From Clostridia bacterium (GTDB lineage Bacteria > Bacillota > Clostridia > Christensenellales > Aristaeellaceae), in the NCBI GenBank assembly GCA_017395685.1, contig JAFQOD010000072.1, positions 1 to 64,000 of the forward strand: a stretch of 64,000 bases of DNA. The letters are read 5' to 3'. Positions 1 through 8,100 of this stretch are shown piece by piece. How positions within the stretch are numbered: the stretch's first letter is position 1; every line of letters begins with the position of its first letter. Made by a program: the position numbers and the translations under genes. Below the pieces are notes generated by a model. That model was not told the origin of the DNA. It made no database searches and was given only the letters and a program-made list of their open reading frames with translations.

Positions 1-68
1 CAGCCGGCGACATGTGCGGCGGCGAGGAGCAAAAGGATTTTGTTTCCTATATCAATTTACGACCGTAA
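1..68 (+). CDS. C-terminal end of an unidentified protein (partial)
   Basis: One plus-strand frame (codons from base 3) is open from the window edge to a TAA at 66-68 and reads AGDMCGGEEQKDFVSYINLRP. The codons end mostly in G or C as in neighbouring genes, and a strong hairpin with a T-rich 3' side follows the stop directly, as expected for a gene end. Only 21 residues are visible, so no family can be assigned. It could still be chance, since the stretch is short. Confidence 0.4.
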   Translation, partial: AGDMCGGEEQKDFVSYINLRP

Positions 69-114
69 AAATAGGTTTTTCAGCTCCAATCTGGGGCTGA
101 AAAACCATTTTTAC
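65..114 (+). terminator. Hairpin H1, probable terminator of the partial upstream gene
   Basis: An 11-bp perfect stem (74-84 with 96-106) is extended by an 8-bp outer stem (65-72 with 107-114) with one unpaired base. The 3' arm ends in ATTTTTAC. It begins at the stop codon of the partial gene. It is also the first of six hairpins in a row (65-310). Confidence 0.5.
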
Positions 115-131
115 AGTAAATGTGATGGTAA

Positions 132-310
132 GAAGCAAACCCTTGTGGTTTGCTTCGCACCGCAGCCAAATTGAATGGATAAAACAGCATGCCTTGCACG
201 AATGCAAGGCATGCGATGTAACGCTGGAAATCTGCTTCAGCAGATTTTCATTCGCAGGTTGTCAAAAATACTTTTTTGACAACCTGAGTCCCGGTCCGAA
301 AGGCCGGGAC
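132..310. other. Array of five further strong hairpins (possible structured RNA)
   Basis: Five separate inverted repeats follow each other: 132-141/147-156 (10 bp, 5-nt loop), 187-198/203-214 (12 bp, 4-nt loop), 228-235/240-247 (8 bp, 4-nt loop TTCA), 255-268/273-286 (14 bp, 4-nt loop), and 288-294/304-310 with an inner CC-GAAA-GG cap. The stems do not share sequence, so this is not a repeat array or CRISPR. The region lies between the end of a plus-strand gene and the end of the minus-strand gene at 324. A structured non-coding RNA on the plus strand is possible because of the GNRA cap; no known RNA family was recognised. Confidence 0.5.
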
Positions 311-323
311 TTTCCATGAATTT

Positions 324-851
324 TTATTCTTCATCAAACATATTTTCCGCGCCGGGGGTATAGGTTTCCGTATACCGCCAGGAGCGTTCATCATACCGGC
401 TCATGGATACATCCTTTTCCTGAAGATCGTAACTGACGATATCCAGAATTTCGCCCGCATAGGAAAGCACAACCCGCTCCCCGGAAGCGCTGAGCTTGAA
501 GGCGGCGTGGATTTCATCCCCTTCAATGTATTCGTAATCGGAAGCAAAGATGATCAGATAGCCCTTGGCGGGGATGATCACATCGGGGAACACGAATTTA
601 TCCAGTGTCTTTTTGCCGTCGGAAAGGCACAGGCCCTTCAGGTTGATATCCCGGTCGCTGGTGTTATACAGTTCGATCCAGTCGGGGCTGGCCCCTTCCC
701 CATCCTCCAGGCTGTCCCCGTTGGAGGCCATGAATTCATTAATGCGGATGGCGGCAAAATCAGCAGCGGAAGCCGCGGCAGTATCCTCAGCCAGAGCAGC
801 GGGCAGCATCAGGCACAGAATCATCAGGGCGGCAAGCAGTTTCTTCACCAC
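324..851 (-). CDS. Secreted lamin-tail-domain (LTD) protein
   Basis: A protein of about 175 residues with an N-terminal signal peptide ending in the motif ALAED, then an LTD-type beta-sandwich. The family hallmarks are visible: RINEFMASN, then DWIELYNTSDRDINLKG, then a strand pair around IPAKGYLIIFASD. LTD modules are found in secreted and surface proteins and are thought to bind partners or anchor nucleases and lipoproteins; here no second domain is present, so a role is not assigned. The listed TTG at 857 would sit only two bases from AAGGA; the GTG at 851 has an 8-base spacing and is preferred. Divergent from the gene at 1015. No T-rich terminator follows; the hairpin array 65-310 lies downstream. 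Confidence 0.8.
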   Translation of the reverse strand: MVKKLLAALMILCLMLPAALAEDTAAASAADFAAIRINEFMASNGDSLEDGEGASPDWIELYNTSDRDINLKGLCLSDGKKTLDKFVFPDVIIPAKGYLIIFASDYEYIEGDEIHAAFKLSASGERVVLSYAGEILDIVSYDLQEKDVSMSRYDERSWRYTETYTPGAENMFDEE

Positions 852-880
852 ATTCAAAATCCTTTCCAGATATTTTCTCT

Positions 881-908
881 ATCATAGTATAGCATACTTC
901 CTCGGCAA
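881..908 (-). promoter_or_regulatory. Promoter of the LTD gene
   Basis: Read on the minus strand, TTGCCG (908-903) and TATGAT (886-881) are separated by 16 bases. This lies 30 bases upstream of the LTD start codon. Confidence 0.5.
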
Positions 909-1014
909 ATGAAAATACGAAATAGCAAACAAAATGTAAAATCTTTTCGTCTCCCGGCAACAATTTCCATGCTGCGATCGTCCTATAGACAGAATGCAAT
1001 ACGGAGGTGTGCCC

Positions 1015-2229
1015 ATGAAAAGAATGCTGCTTGTTGTGCTATGCCTGATCGCCTGTTCCCTGCCCGCCCTGGCGGATGGCGTATTGGATGATCTTACGTA
1101 TATGGGGTCTGCCGGCCCTGATACGCCCATCGGCTTTTATCGGCAGGAAAACGGCCTTTTTGTGATCGGATACAATGCCTTTCTGGACGATTCCCGGGGA
1201 TGGGTAATAATATTGGATGCAAAAACGGATGAACGGCAGGAAATTGCCCTGCCTGCGCCCCTTCGGGCCCTGTGCCCCTGGGGAGATGATGGTGCCTTGA
1301 TCCTGCAGGGCAAAAATGGAGAAAGCCAGCTTTATCTTATGGATCATAGCAACGGGGAGGCACGATATCTGTGCGATATCCCCCTGATCGCGGCCGATGC
1401 CGCAGCCCTTGGAGAGGATCATCTGCTCATCGGGGGCAGCATGCTCCGGATAGAAGGAGACAGCTGTGCCGCCGGGGTGATTTACAGCAAATACGGCACA
1501 GAATTGCGTCAATTTGTCCGGGATCTTGCCTCGGCCAGCGGAATCAACGCCGTCGCTGTAACGGCAGACGGCATCGCCATGGCCGGCTGGACCGAAAAAG
1601 AAGGGATCACCAAAGGGCTTTTCATGCGCTATACAGGCAGCATCGTGGAAGAGGAAGAAATCACCCGGGCGGAATACCGGCTGGCCCAGGAATCCATCTT
1701 TGAAAATCCCCAGGGCAGCGCCGCCTTCATGGGCATCACCGCCTATCGGGACGGAATCCTGGCAGTGGGCTCCGCCAGCCCTCTGGGGGATGGCTTCCTT
1801 GCCAATTCCAATGCACAGATGGTATACTTTGATAATCCGGGCAGCATCCAATGGGCCAATGCCTGGGGCAATGCCGCCGATGATTTTCTGATGGATGCCC
1901 TCCCCTTTCCCGGCACTGATAGCTGGGTGGCCGTGGGTCAGGCCGGGGTCATCCCGGAAGAGCAAAGCGATGTTACCGGCCCCCGATCCATTCTGATCCT
2001 GCCCGGAAATAACCTGGGCCAGGCCGCCTATCCCTGGGATATTTCCCTGAATTTCAATTCTTCCCTGCATGCCCTGCTGCTCTCCGGCGATGAAATATGG
2101 GTGCTGGGAGAGGCGGAATTCACCGAAAATTGGCGGGCAGAAGAAAAGGGGGGCGGCGGAAACGGCGATATTTTTATCGGCCGCTTCAGCAAAATTCTGA
2201 TGAATGAACTTCGCAGAATATCCAACTGA
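1015..2229 (+). CDS. Secreted protein of unknown function, beta-propeller-like
   Basis: 404 residues beginning MKRMLLVVLCL with a signal peptide cleaved near PALADG. The rest is a run of short beta-rich stretches with repeated patterns of the type 'hydrophobic strand, D/G turn' (for example GWVIILDAKTDE, GALILQGKNGESQLYLMD, DGIAMAGWTE, DGILAVGSAS, DEIWVLGEAE), which suggests a propeller made of weakly conserved blades. No catalytic motif was recognised. The start at 1015 was chosen over 994 because GGAGG (1003-1007) sits 7 bases before it. It is followed after 14 bases by a second secreted protein with an almost identical signal-peptide end, so the two probably form an operon. Function unknown. 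Confidence 0.75.
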   Translation: MKRMLLVVLCLIACSLPALADGVLDDLTYMGSAGPDTPIGFYRQENGLFVIGYNAFLDDSRGWVIILDAKTDERQEIALPAPLRALCPWGDDGALILQGKNGESQLYLMDHSNGEARYLCDIPLIAADAAALGEDHLLIGGSMLRIEGDSCAAGVIYSKYGTELRQFVRDLASASGINAVAVTADGIAMAGWTEKEGITKGLFMRYTGSIVEEEEITRAEYRLAQESIFENPQGSAAFMGITAYRDGILAVGSASPLGDGFLANSNAQMVYFDNPGSIQWANAWGNAADDFLMDALPFPGTDSWVAVGQAGVIPEEQSDVTGPRSILILPGNNLGQAAYPWDISLNFNSSLHALLLSGDEIWVLGEAEFTENWRAEEKGGGGNGDIFIGRFSKILMNELRRISN

Positions 2230-2243
2230 AAAGGAGGAATTCC

Positions 2244-2945
2244 ATGAGAAAGCCGCTTGTTTTTCTTTTGCTTCTGTTTCTGTGCGCCTGCTCCCTGCCC
2301 GCCCTGGCGGATGATTCACTCTCCCTGCCGGATGGGCGGCAATTGCGTCTGGAGCCCCTGCATCTGGGGGATCAGTATCAAATAGAGCAAGCCAATTTTG
2401 AAAGCATTTTCATGCTGAATCTGTATGAAAATGACGCCCTTTTCCAGCAGCTGTATTTCACCACCCAGGAAAACCGGGAAGAAGGCCCCTTCATCAAGGC
2501 CCAGGATCTGAATTTTGACGGTTATCCCGATCTGGATATCATCTATCAGCTGGGCGCCAGCAACAGCCGGCACATCTTCTTTTTCTACGATCAGGATACC
2601 GGGAAATATGAGCCCTGGCAGTATAGCTATATGTGGCTGAGCAATTATACCCTGGATCCGGAAAACGGCTATCTGATCAATTATGTGCATGACAGCGCCA
2701 TCACCGGCACGAAAGAAATCTACCGCTGGGAGGAAAAAACGCTGCAGCCCGTCCGTTCCGCCCATATCCGGCATGATGAATATGATTATGATACCGTTCA
2801 CCTGGAAATCACCTATTACGGCGATAGCCCAGCAAAGAGAGAGACCGTGCATTACCGCTCCCTGGATCTGATGAGCGCATCGGATGAAGAAATCCTTTCC
2901 ATGCATCAGGAAATGGATGAACGGCTCTTTAAAGATCTGAAATAA
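2244..2945 (+). CDS. Secreted protein with calcium-loop-like motif, unknown function
   Basis: 233 residues, signal peptide ending CSLPALADD, nearly the same as in the preceding gene. The middle contains DLNFDGYPDLDII, an acidic D-x-N-x-D-G loop typical of FG-GAP/EF-hand-like repeats and of the XAC2610-type secreted family, followed by a region predicted to be beta-rich and then a charged helical C-terminus. An AAAAGGAGG site precedes the ATG. It is the second gene of a two-gene unit and is followed by a strong terminator. The acidic loop suggests metal binding; substrate or partner is unknown. Confidence 0.7.
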   Translation: MRKPLVFLLLLFLCACSLPALADDSLSLPDGRQLRLEPLHLGDQYQIEQANFESIFMLNLYENDALFQQLYFTTQENREEGPFIKAQDLNFDGYPDLDIIYQLGASNSRHIFFFYDQDTGKYEPWQYSYMWLSNYTLDPENGYLINYVHDSAITGTKEIYRWEEKTLQPVRSAHIRHDEYDYDTVHLEITYYGDSPAKRETVHYRSLDLMSASDEEILSMHQEMDERLFKDLK

Positions 2946-2952
2946 GCCAATC

Positions 2953-2987
2953 AACCGCCCTGCAAAGCAATTGCAAGGCGGTTTTTT
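2953..2987 (+). terminator. Terminator after the two secreted-protein genes
   Basis: ACCGCC(C)TGCAA pairs with TTGCA(A)GGCGGT across a short loop and is followed by six T residues (2982-2987). It separates the plus-strand unit from the convergent mazF-type gene. Confidence 0.8.
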
Positions 2988-3361
2988 CATGCTTCGCTTT
3001 TTTCCTCCCCCTCCTCTTTCGTTTCCTCCTGCCCCACTGCCAGGGAAAGCGCCCGCTCCACCAGCTGCATCTTTTCCCCGGGAAGCGCCCCCAGATACCC
3101 GGTGAGCCGGGATTTTTCCAGGGTGCGCACCTGTTCACATAATATCAGGGAGGGTTTTCTGATCCCGCCCTGTGGCGGCATGATGGGCACATGGGTGGGA
3201 AGATTCGCTTTTCCCATCCGGGAGGTCAGGGGCAATACGATCACGGTGGGGCTGAAGCGATTGCCCAGATCATTCTGTATGATGAGCACGGGGCGGATGC
3301 CCCCCTGCTCCGAGCCAATCACGGGATCCAGATTGGCATAATAAATTTCGCCGCGTTTCAA
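2987..3361 (-). CDS. mazF: MazF/PemK-type endoribonuclease toxin
   Basis: 124 residues. The N-terminal RGEIYYANLDPVIGSEQGG and RPVLIIQND, followed by SPTVIVLPLTS, are the characteristic conserved blocks of the MazF/PemK/NdoA family of sequence-specific mRNA interferases; the arginine of RPVLI and the S/T of the LTS motif correspond to the usual active-site region. The C-terminus ends in an unusual Glu/Lys-rich tail of about 20 residues. The start codon is TTG with GGAG 12 bases upstream, which is weak, so expression may be low. No MazE/NdoAI-like antitoxin gene is visible in the 290 bases upstream on the same strand, so it appears to be an orphan, as many clostridial copies are. The toxin role is inferred from family only. 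Confidence 0.88.
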   Translation of the reverse strand: MKRGEIYYANLDPVIGSEQGGIRPVLIIQNDLGNRFSPTVIVLPLTSRMGKANLPTHVPIMPPQGGIRKPSLILCEQVRTLEKSRLTGYLGALPGEKMQLVERALSLAVGQEETKEEGEEKSEA

Positions 3362-3651
3362 TTGGGTTTCACACTCCGCCGGCGACAGCCGGGCGGCGGC
3401 CGCCGCCGCATCTGGCGGGAAGGTTCATTCCCTCCCCTACCATCAGAATATGCCCTCCATTTATCCCCGGCACATTTTTCATCCAAAAAACAGGAAGTTT
3501 TCTTTCCCTGCCGAATATTTCTTCTCCGGGGAGCAGAAAGAGGAAGCGGCGTCCTGGCTTCATAACGGAGCAGAGAAATTTTAATGTTATTTTCGAATAA
3601 GAGGCCTGTCTTTTGTCCCCTATCCTTGACATAGCAAAAGATGAAAGAAGA

Positions 3652-4209
3652 ATGATCATGATCAACCGTTCTATTCAATCCATGGAGGATAAATATCTCT
3701 TGCCCAGCCTGGAGCTGATTGAGCAGGTATTCACCGAATATGAAAATGAGCAGGAAGGCAAGACGGTCCGGAAGCTCACAGAAGAAATCCGCAGCCTGCA
3801 ATATTATTTCCCCGCCCTGGAAATCATCGCCCTGGATGATGAAAAAAACATCATCGGCTATGCCCAGTTTTCCCGGTTCCATCTGGAAGGGAAATATGAA
3901 AACGAACTGCTGATTCTCACCCCTGTGGCCGTAAAAACCTGCTGTCAGCGGCAGCATATCAGCAAGGATATGATCGAATACGGCTTTGAAAAGGCAAAGG
4001 AGATGGGCTTCAAGGCGGTGATTGTGGAAGGCAATCCCCTGAATTACCGTGCCCGGGGCTTTGTCACCGCCGCCGACCACGGCATCCTGCCCGGCAAAAC
4101 GGTGCATCTTCCCCATATTGACTGCCTGATGGTGAAGGAGCTGATCCCCGGCGCCCTGGAAAATATCAAAGGCCATGTGGAATACGATTGCTATCAGACG
4201 CTGACCTAA
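3652..4209 (+). CDS. GNAT-family N-acetyltransferase
   Basis: 185 residues from the ATG at 3652 (a TTG at 3613 is possible but has no ribosome binding site). The pattern of a GNAT acetyl-CoA fold is visible: FPALEIIALDDEKNIIGYAQF (strands 2-3), LLILTPVAVKTCCQRQHISK (strand 4 and the Q/R-x-x-G/H-I motif A analogue), then GFKAVIVEGNPLNYRARGFV, the typical N-Y/F-x-x-x-G-F end of the fold, and HLPHIDCLMVKELIPGAL. This resembles the YhbS-type acetyltransferases. The acceptor substrate cannot be predicted. The gene stands alone between convergent neighbours and a terminator. Confidence 0.85.
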   Translation: MIMINRSIQSMEDKYLLPSLELIEQVFTEYENEQEGKTVRKLTEEIRSLQYYFPALEIIALDDEKNIIGYAQFSRFHLEGKYENELLILTPVAVKTCCQRQHISKDMIEYGFEKAKEMGFKAVIVEGNPLNYRARGFVTAADHGILPGKTVHLPHIDCLMVKELIPGALENIKGHVEYDCYQTLT

Positions 4210-4232
4210 CGAAAAAAGAAAATCCCAACAAA

Positions 4233-4261
4233 AATCTCCCTGCTAAACCGGCAGGGAGATT
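4233..4261. terminator. Bidirectional terminator
   Basis: AATCTCCCTGC (4233-4243) pairs with GCAGGGAGATT (4251-4261); flanking A and T runs allow use from both sides. It lies between the convergent acetyltransferase and EamA transporter genes. Confidence 0.8.
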
Positions 4262-4265
4262 CATT

Positions 4266-5201
4266 TTATGCTTCTTTTTTTGCCCCCAGGGACAATAGCG
4301 TCACCGAAAGCAGGATGCAGCATATGCCCGCAAAATCTATCATCTGAATATCGCTGCCCAGCCACAATACCGCAAAGGCAGTGGCGCTGACGGGCTCAAT
4401 ACAGGCATACAGATTGGCCCTTTCCGCCCCGATGCGGCGCAGGCCCTCCATATACCCGGTATAGGAAAAGAGGGTGCCGATCACCACGATGCCCAGCAGC
4501 GCCAGCATCGTGGCCCCGTCAAAGAGCCCTCTGGGATTCCACACCTGATAGGGAATGGATAAAACCACGCCCCCGATCACCATGCCCCAGCCCACCACCG
4601 GGATGGTGCCGTATTTCTTCATCAGATTCTCCGGCAGCAGGCTGTTGAGGGCATAGGCAGCCGCCGATGCAATGCCCCAGATCAGCGCCTCCTTAGACAG
4701 GGCCAGTTCCCCCATCTTCCCATGGGTCGCCAGCAGGAATGTGCCCAGCAGCGCCAGTATCAGCACGATCAGTTTGACAGATCCGGGAAATTTTCTCTTC
4801 CGAATGGCCGCATATACCATAATCATTGCCGGGGACAGATATTCCAGCACCGTGGCCGTGCCCGCATTGGAAAGGCCGATGGTGGTAAAATACGTCAGCT
4901 GGCACATGGCCATGCCCAGCACCCCGAACAACAGCATATGGATAGCCGTCCGGGGCCGCTTCCACATGATCGTTATGGAGGAAAAGGATTTTCCCCTTAT
5001 GGCGCTAAATGCAAGCATCAGTACACCTGCCGCCAGCATCCGGAAGCTGACCAGCCAGCCGGCATCCACCTGCCGCTGCTGCATCAGGAATTGTCCGCAG
5101 GCATCAGAAAAGCCCCAGCACACGCCCCCGGCCAATGTCAGCGTCACACCGATAAGAAAATATCGGCTCGTTTTCTTTTGCTCCATGTTCTGCTCCTGCA
5201 T
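4266..5201 (-). CDS. EamA/DMT-family membrane transporter
   Basis: About 311 residues with ten hydrophobic segments arranged as two EamA repeats. The first repeat begins with LAGGVCWGFSDACGQFL and the second with LIWGIASAAAYALNSLLPE, the usual start of each five-helix unit; VLEYLSPAMIMVYAA and IEPVSATAFAVLWLG are the paired conserved fourth-helix motifs. Members export metabolites or amino acids by proton exchange; substrate is unknown. Three ATGs follow each other; AAGGA sits best (7 bases) for the third at 5201, rather than the upstream methionine that would add a spurious hydrophobic leader. Confidence 0.88.
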   Translation of the reverse strand: MQEQNMEQKKTSRYFLIGVTLTLAGGVCWGFSDACGQFLMQQRQVDAGWLVSFRMLAAGVLMLAFSAIRGKSFSSITIMWKRPRTAIHMLLFGVLGMAMCQLTYFTTIGLSNAGTATVLEYLSPAMIMVYAAIRKRKFPGSVKLIVLILALLGTFLLATHGKMGELALSKEALIWGIASAAAYALNSLLPENLMKKYGTIPVVGWGMVIGGVVLSIPYQVWNPRGLFDGATMLALLGIVVIGTLFSYTGYMEGLRRIGAERANLYACIEPVSATAFAVLWLGSDIQMIDFAGICCILLSVTLLSLGAKKEA

Positions 5202-5260
5202 CATCATATCCTTATCGCCGATCCATCCCATTATAGCACAAAAACATGGAATGAAAATCA

Positions 5261-5290
5261 AAAAAGATCCGATGCAAAACATCGGATCTT
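5261..5290 (-). terminator. Terminator for the trypsin-like protease gene
   Basis: On the minus strand AAGATCCGATG, loop TTTTG, CATCGGATCTT and a T run. It is the first terminator downstream of the gene at 5445-6392 and also insulates the EamA gene. Confidence 0.75.
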
Positions 5291-5444
5291 TCTGTGTAAG
5301 GACTATAAAAAAGATATTTTCGGCAGTTTTGCGTATGAATTCGAACCCTCACAATAAACAAATCGGGCCGTTAACCTATGACAACAAAATGAAGGGTATC
5401 ATTCGTTGAATGATGTAATAAATTCAAAGATTCAAATGAAACCT

Positions 5445-6392
5445 TCAAGTTTGGGATTCACCTGTGGGGCTGTCCGAGTCGCTTCTTATATTATCGTTTG
5501 TCTCACTATTGTTTGGATTAGGAATTTCTAATTGAGGTTTTTCATTGGGAATAACCATTTCGTATCTTGAGATGTTGTTATCTCCAACTCTATTGCGTTC
5601 CAAGTTAACAACATGAATAATATAATCAACAGGGTGTACCTTTGTTAAGCCGCTATTTTCTTGCATGATTGAGTACGTTTCACCTGTTTGACGGCTAATT
5701 AGAGCATCTTGATATGGAATATAACTGTGTAATATTCCTAACAAGGCTGTTTTGGGCTGAGATTTTGATCCTACTACCGCAGATAATTCAGGTCTTAATA
5801 TAACAGGTCCTCCCGAATTGCCAGGGAAAGATTGTGCATCAACCAGAAAATTCACATCAGGATTGCCTGGAATATATAAATCTGATACCCTTGATATGCA
5901 GCCTAGTCTACAGATAGGATTCTTTTGAGATGTATTACCTAAATTCAGGGGATATCCTAAAGAATACACTAAGTCGCCTTCGAAAACACCGTTGTTTTTC
6001 ATATCGGAGATTGTGAAAGCTTGCTCGTCCAACGGAAAAAAATGATATTTTGCATTCATATTATTTAGGAATGATGTATTAATGCTTAGAGCAATTATGT
6101 CAACTTGGGGATTAACATGCTCTGAATAGAACAGTCTCTGTCCCTCTGAAAGTTTAACGGGAAAGTCATAAGACGATGTTCCGCCATTTTGATTAAATCC
6201 AATAAATATTTGATTTTGATTTTTTACCACATGTTTGTTTGTAATTAAATATAGGCCATATTTTTTTGAACCATCAGTAATTTCCATTAGGTCGCCAACT
6301 AAAAAGCCTGTACCTATGCATTTTTTCGAGCCGTTTACCATTACGCTAATGGTTACAACTGATTCAATATAAAAATTGGGAATTAAAGCCAT
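5445..6392 (-). CDS. Trypsin-like serine protease, accessory
   Basis: 315 residues. A chymotrypsin-fold catalytic triad can be read: His in LITNKHVV, Asp in PQVDIIALS, and Ser in FPGNSGGPV. There is no signal peptide and no PDZ domain, and the C-terminus is a polar Asn/Ser/Glu-rich tail. It resembles the Trypsin_2-type proteases often found in defence or accessory loci rather than HtrA. The start at 6392 has GGAG 7 bases upstream; the TTG at 6398 is less likely. Base composition is clearly more AT-rich than the flanking chromosome, and the IS3-family element lies directly upstream, both signs of acquisition. Target unknown. Confidence 0.8.
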   Translation of the reverse strand: MALIPNFYIESVVTISVMVNGSKKCIGTGFLVGDLMEITDGSKKYGLYLITNKHVVKNQNQIFIGFNQNGGTSSYDFPVKLSEGQRLFYSEHVNPQVDIIALSINTSFLNNMNAKYHFFPLDEQAFTISDMKNNGVFEGDLVYSLGYPLNLGNTSQKNPICRLGCISRVSDLYIPGNPDVNFLVDAQSFPGNSGGPVILRPELSAVVGSKSQPKTALLGILHSYIPYQDALISRQTGETYSIMQENSGLTKVHPVDYIIHVVNLERNRVGDNNISRYEMVIPNEKPQLEIPNPNNSETNDNIRSDSDSPTGESQT

Positions 6393-6465
6393 ATGCAAAC
6401 TCCTTTGTGTTTGATAAAGATTATATGATTCATTATATCATATTTCTTCATTTTTTTCAATTCCT

Positions 6466-7734
6466 ACAGAAAATGTCGTAAAATTGTTTCAATGCATTCA
6501 ATATAGGAGTTGAAAATATGAGAACTTACACCCAAGAAGAAAAACAAGCGGTCATTGACCGTGTTATATCCGGCGAACCGTCTGCGCGTATTCTTGCCGA
6601 CACCGGCATACCCAAGAGCACTTTTTACAGTTGGTTACGAATTTATAGAGAGGAGCAAAACGCTGCCAATAGGAGAACAGTGGACATCCGCAATTTTCAC
6701 TTGCTTGAAAACAAAGTCACACGCTTGGAAAGTATCGTTGAAATTCTCAAATCTGCACCCTGCACGCCGAGAGCGCCATTGAGGCAACGGTTATATGCTG
6801 CCGAGCAACTTTACGGAAAATATAACGTGCACGTGATCTGTGATACGTTTGACATTCCCCGAGGAACATTTTATAACCACGTTCTCCGCAACAAGAAAGA
6901 CAACACGTGGTATGCGAAACGTCGTGAAGAACTACGGCTTCGCATACAGGAGATTTACGACGAAAGCAATCAGATCTTCGGTGCCGCTAAAATTGCGGCA
7001 GTTATGAAAAGTGAAGACTTCAAAGTCAGTAATGAAATGGTACGCACGCTTATGCGTGATATGGGGTTAGTCAGCATTCGTCAGTCGGCCAAAAAGCTAT
7101 ACGTGGACGAAGGCCGCAAATATAAAAACCACCTTAATCAAGAGTTTGACGTGAACAAGCCCAACGAAGTGTGGGTTAGTGATGTTACCTATTTCAAGTA
7201 CGGCGAAAACGCTTATTATATTTGCGTGATTATCGACCTGTATTCCCGTATGGTCGTGGGTTATAAAATTGGAAAGACCAACAGCACGCAGCTTGTAAGA
7301 TCGACTTTTCAGATCGCTTATAAAGCACGCCAACCGGATTCAAGTTTGATCTTCCACACCGATCGTGGCGGTAACTACCGTTCCAAAGCGATGAACGACT
7401 ATATGCGGTCACTACACATCACGCACTCCTTTTCACGGGCGCACGTGCCGTATGACAATTCTGTAATGGAATCGTTCTTTGCTTCTTTGAAACGTGAGGA
7501 ACTGTATCGCACGAAATACCGTTCGGAGGCAGACTTCCGAAGTGCGGTAGACAAGTACATAATTTTCTACAATACGAAACGTCCGCACAAGAAACTGCAA
7601 TACAAGACTCCCGAACAGAAAGAAGAGGAATATGCCTTGAAGGACGCGGGTTTATAAGACACGTGCAGATAGACTGAGGGGTTCGAAAATGTTTGTTTTT
7701 AAATCTTCTAATTGCAAAATTTAAGATTTTCTGT
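6466..7734 (+). mobile_element. IS3-family insertion sequence, apparently complete
   Basis: An intact transposase gene lies between short inverted sequences: ACAGAAAAT at 6466-6474 and its reverse complement at 7726-7734, giving about 1.27 kb, normal for IS3-family elements. The end positions are tentative because the inverted match is only 9 bp before it decays and no clear target duplication was identified. It sits between an AT-rich protease gene and tRNA-Ser. Confidence 0.55.
6518..7657 (+). CDS. IS3-family transposase (single-frame, DDE)
   Basis: 379 residues. N-terminal helix-turn-helix of the transposase type (TQEEKQAVIDRV... ILADTGIPKSTFYSWL), then a coiled linker, an HTH_21-like segment (IFGAAKIAAVMKSEDFKVSNEMV) and an rve integrase core. 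The DDE residues are visible: Asp in VWVSDVTYF, Asp in IFHTDRGGNY, Glu in DNSVMESFF, followed by RPHKKLQYKTPEQ. In most IS3 elements orfA and orfB are joined by a -1 frameshift; here both parts are in one continuous frame. All catalytic residues are present, so it may be active. GGAG lies 9 bases before the ATG. Confidence 0.93.
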   Translation: MRTYTQEEKQAVIDRVISGEPSARILADTGIPKSTFYSWLRIYREEQNAANRRTVDIRNFHLLENKVTRLESIVEILKSAPCTPRAPLRQRLYAAEQLYGKYNVHVICDTFDIPRGTFYNHVLRNKKDNTWYAKRREELRLRIQEIYDESNQIFGAAKIAAVMKSEDFKVSNEMVRTLMRDMGLVSIRQSAKKLYVDEGRKYKNHLNQEFDVNKPNEVWVSDVTYFKYGENAYYICVIIDLYSRMVVGYKIGKTNSTQLVRSTFQIAYKARQPDSSLIFHTDRGGNYRSKAMNDYMRSLHITHSFSRAHVPYDNSVMESFFASLKREELYRTKYRSEADFRSAVDKYIIFYNTKRPHKKLQYKTPEQKEEEYALKDAGL

Positions 7735-7804
7735 TTTTAGTCCAGCTGATAAAAAGAAAATGCGACCTCGAAAAGCCGCATAAATACTGGGTTTTATAAT
7801 AAAA

Positions 7805-7847
7805 ACACCATTGAGTCTGAACTTGAGGGTTCAGATTTCAATGGTGT
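7805..7847 (-). terminator. Terminator downstream of tRNA-Ser
   Basis: A nearly perfect 18-bp stem (7805-7822 with 7830-7847, one mismatch) followed on the minus strand by TTTTTATTATA. It begins 8 bases after the tRNA CCA end. Confidence 0.8.
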
Positions 7848-7854
7848 CTTTAGA

Positions 7855-7946
7855 TGGCGGAGAAGGAGAGATTCGAACTCTCGAACGGTTTTACCCGTTA
7901 CACGATTTCCAGTCGTGCGCCCTCGACCAAGCTAGGCGACTTCTCC
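7855..7946 (-). tRNA. tRNA-Ser (anticodon GGA)
   Basis: On the minus strand a 92-nt class II tRNA: acceptor GGAGAAG pairs with CTTCTCC before GCCA with encoded CCA; the D arm contains TAGCTTGGTCGA; anticodon stem CACGA/TCGTG closes loop CTGGAAA, giving anticodon GGA; the long variable arm AACGGG-TAAAA-CCGTT is typical of serine; the T arm reads GAGAGTTCGAATCTCTC. It adjoins an accessory region, a common integration neighbourhood. Confidence 0.97.
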
Positions 7947-8100
7947 ATTGGAGACGAGCGATTCGCTGTCAACGGCAATAAGTATATCACATCATTTCCA
8001 GGCCGTCAAGAGGGAAAATTGGAAAATTTCAATTTTTCCTGGCAAATCTAAAAATGCCCCCTGCACAGCAGAGGGCATTGATTGATTCTTGCAATGCGGC

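Noticed and set aside
122-319. Open frame of 65 codons in the hairpin array
   Set aside because: It runs through all the hairpins, has no ribosome binding site and no coding-like composition.
3369-3665. MazE-type antitoxin upstream of mazF
   Set aside because: The minus-strand frame there lacks an AbrB or RHH pattern and has no good start; it looks like non-coding sequence.
5335-5400. tRNA-like stretch with TTCGAACCCTCAC
   Set aside because: Only a T-loop-like string is present; the T stem does not pair and no acceptor, D or anticodon arm can be formed.
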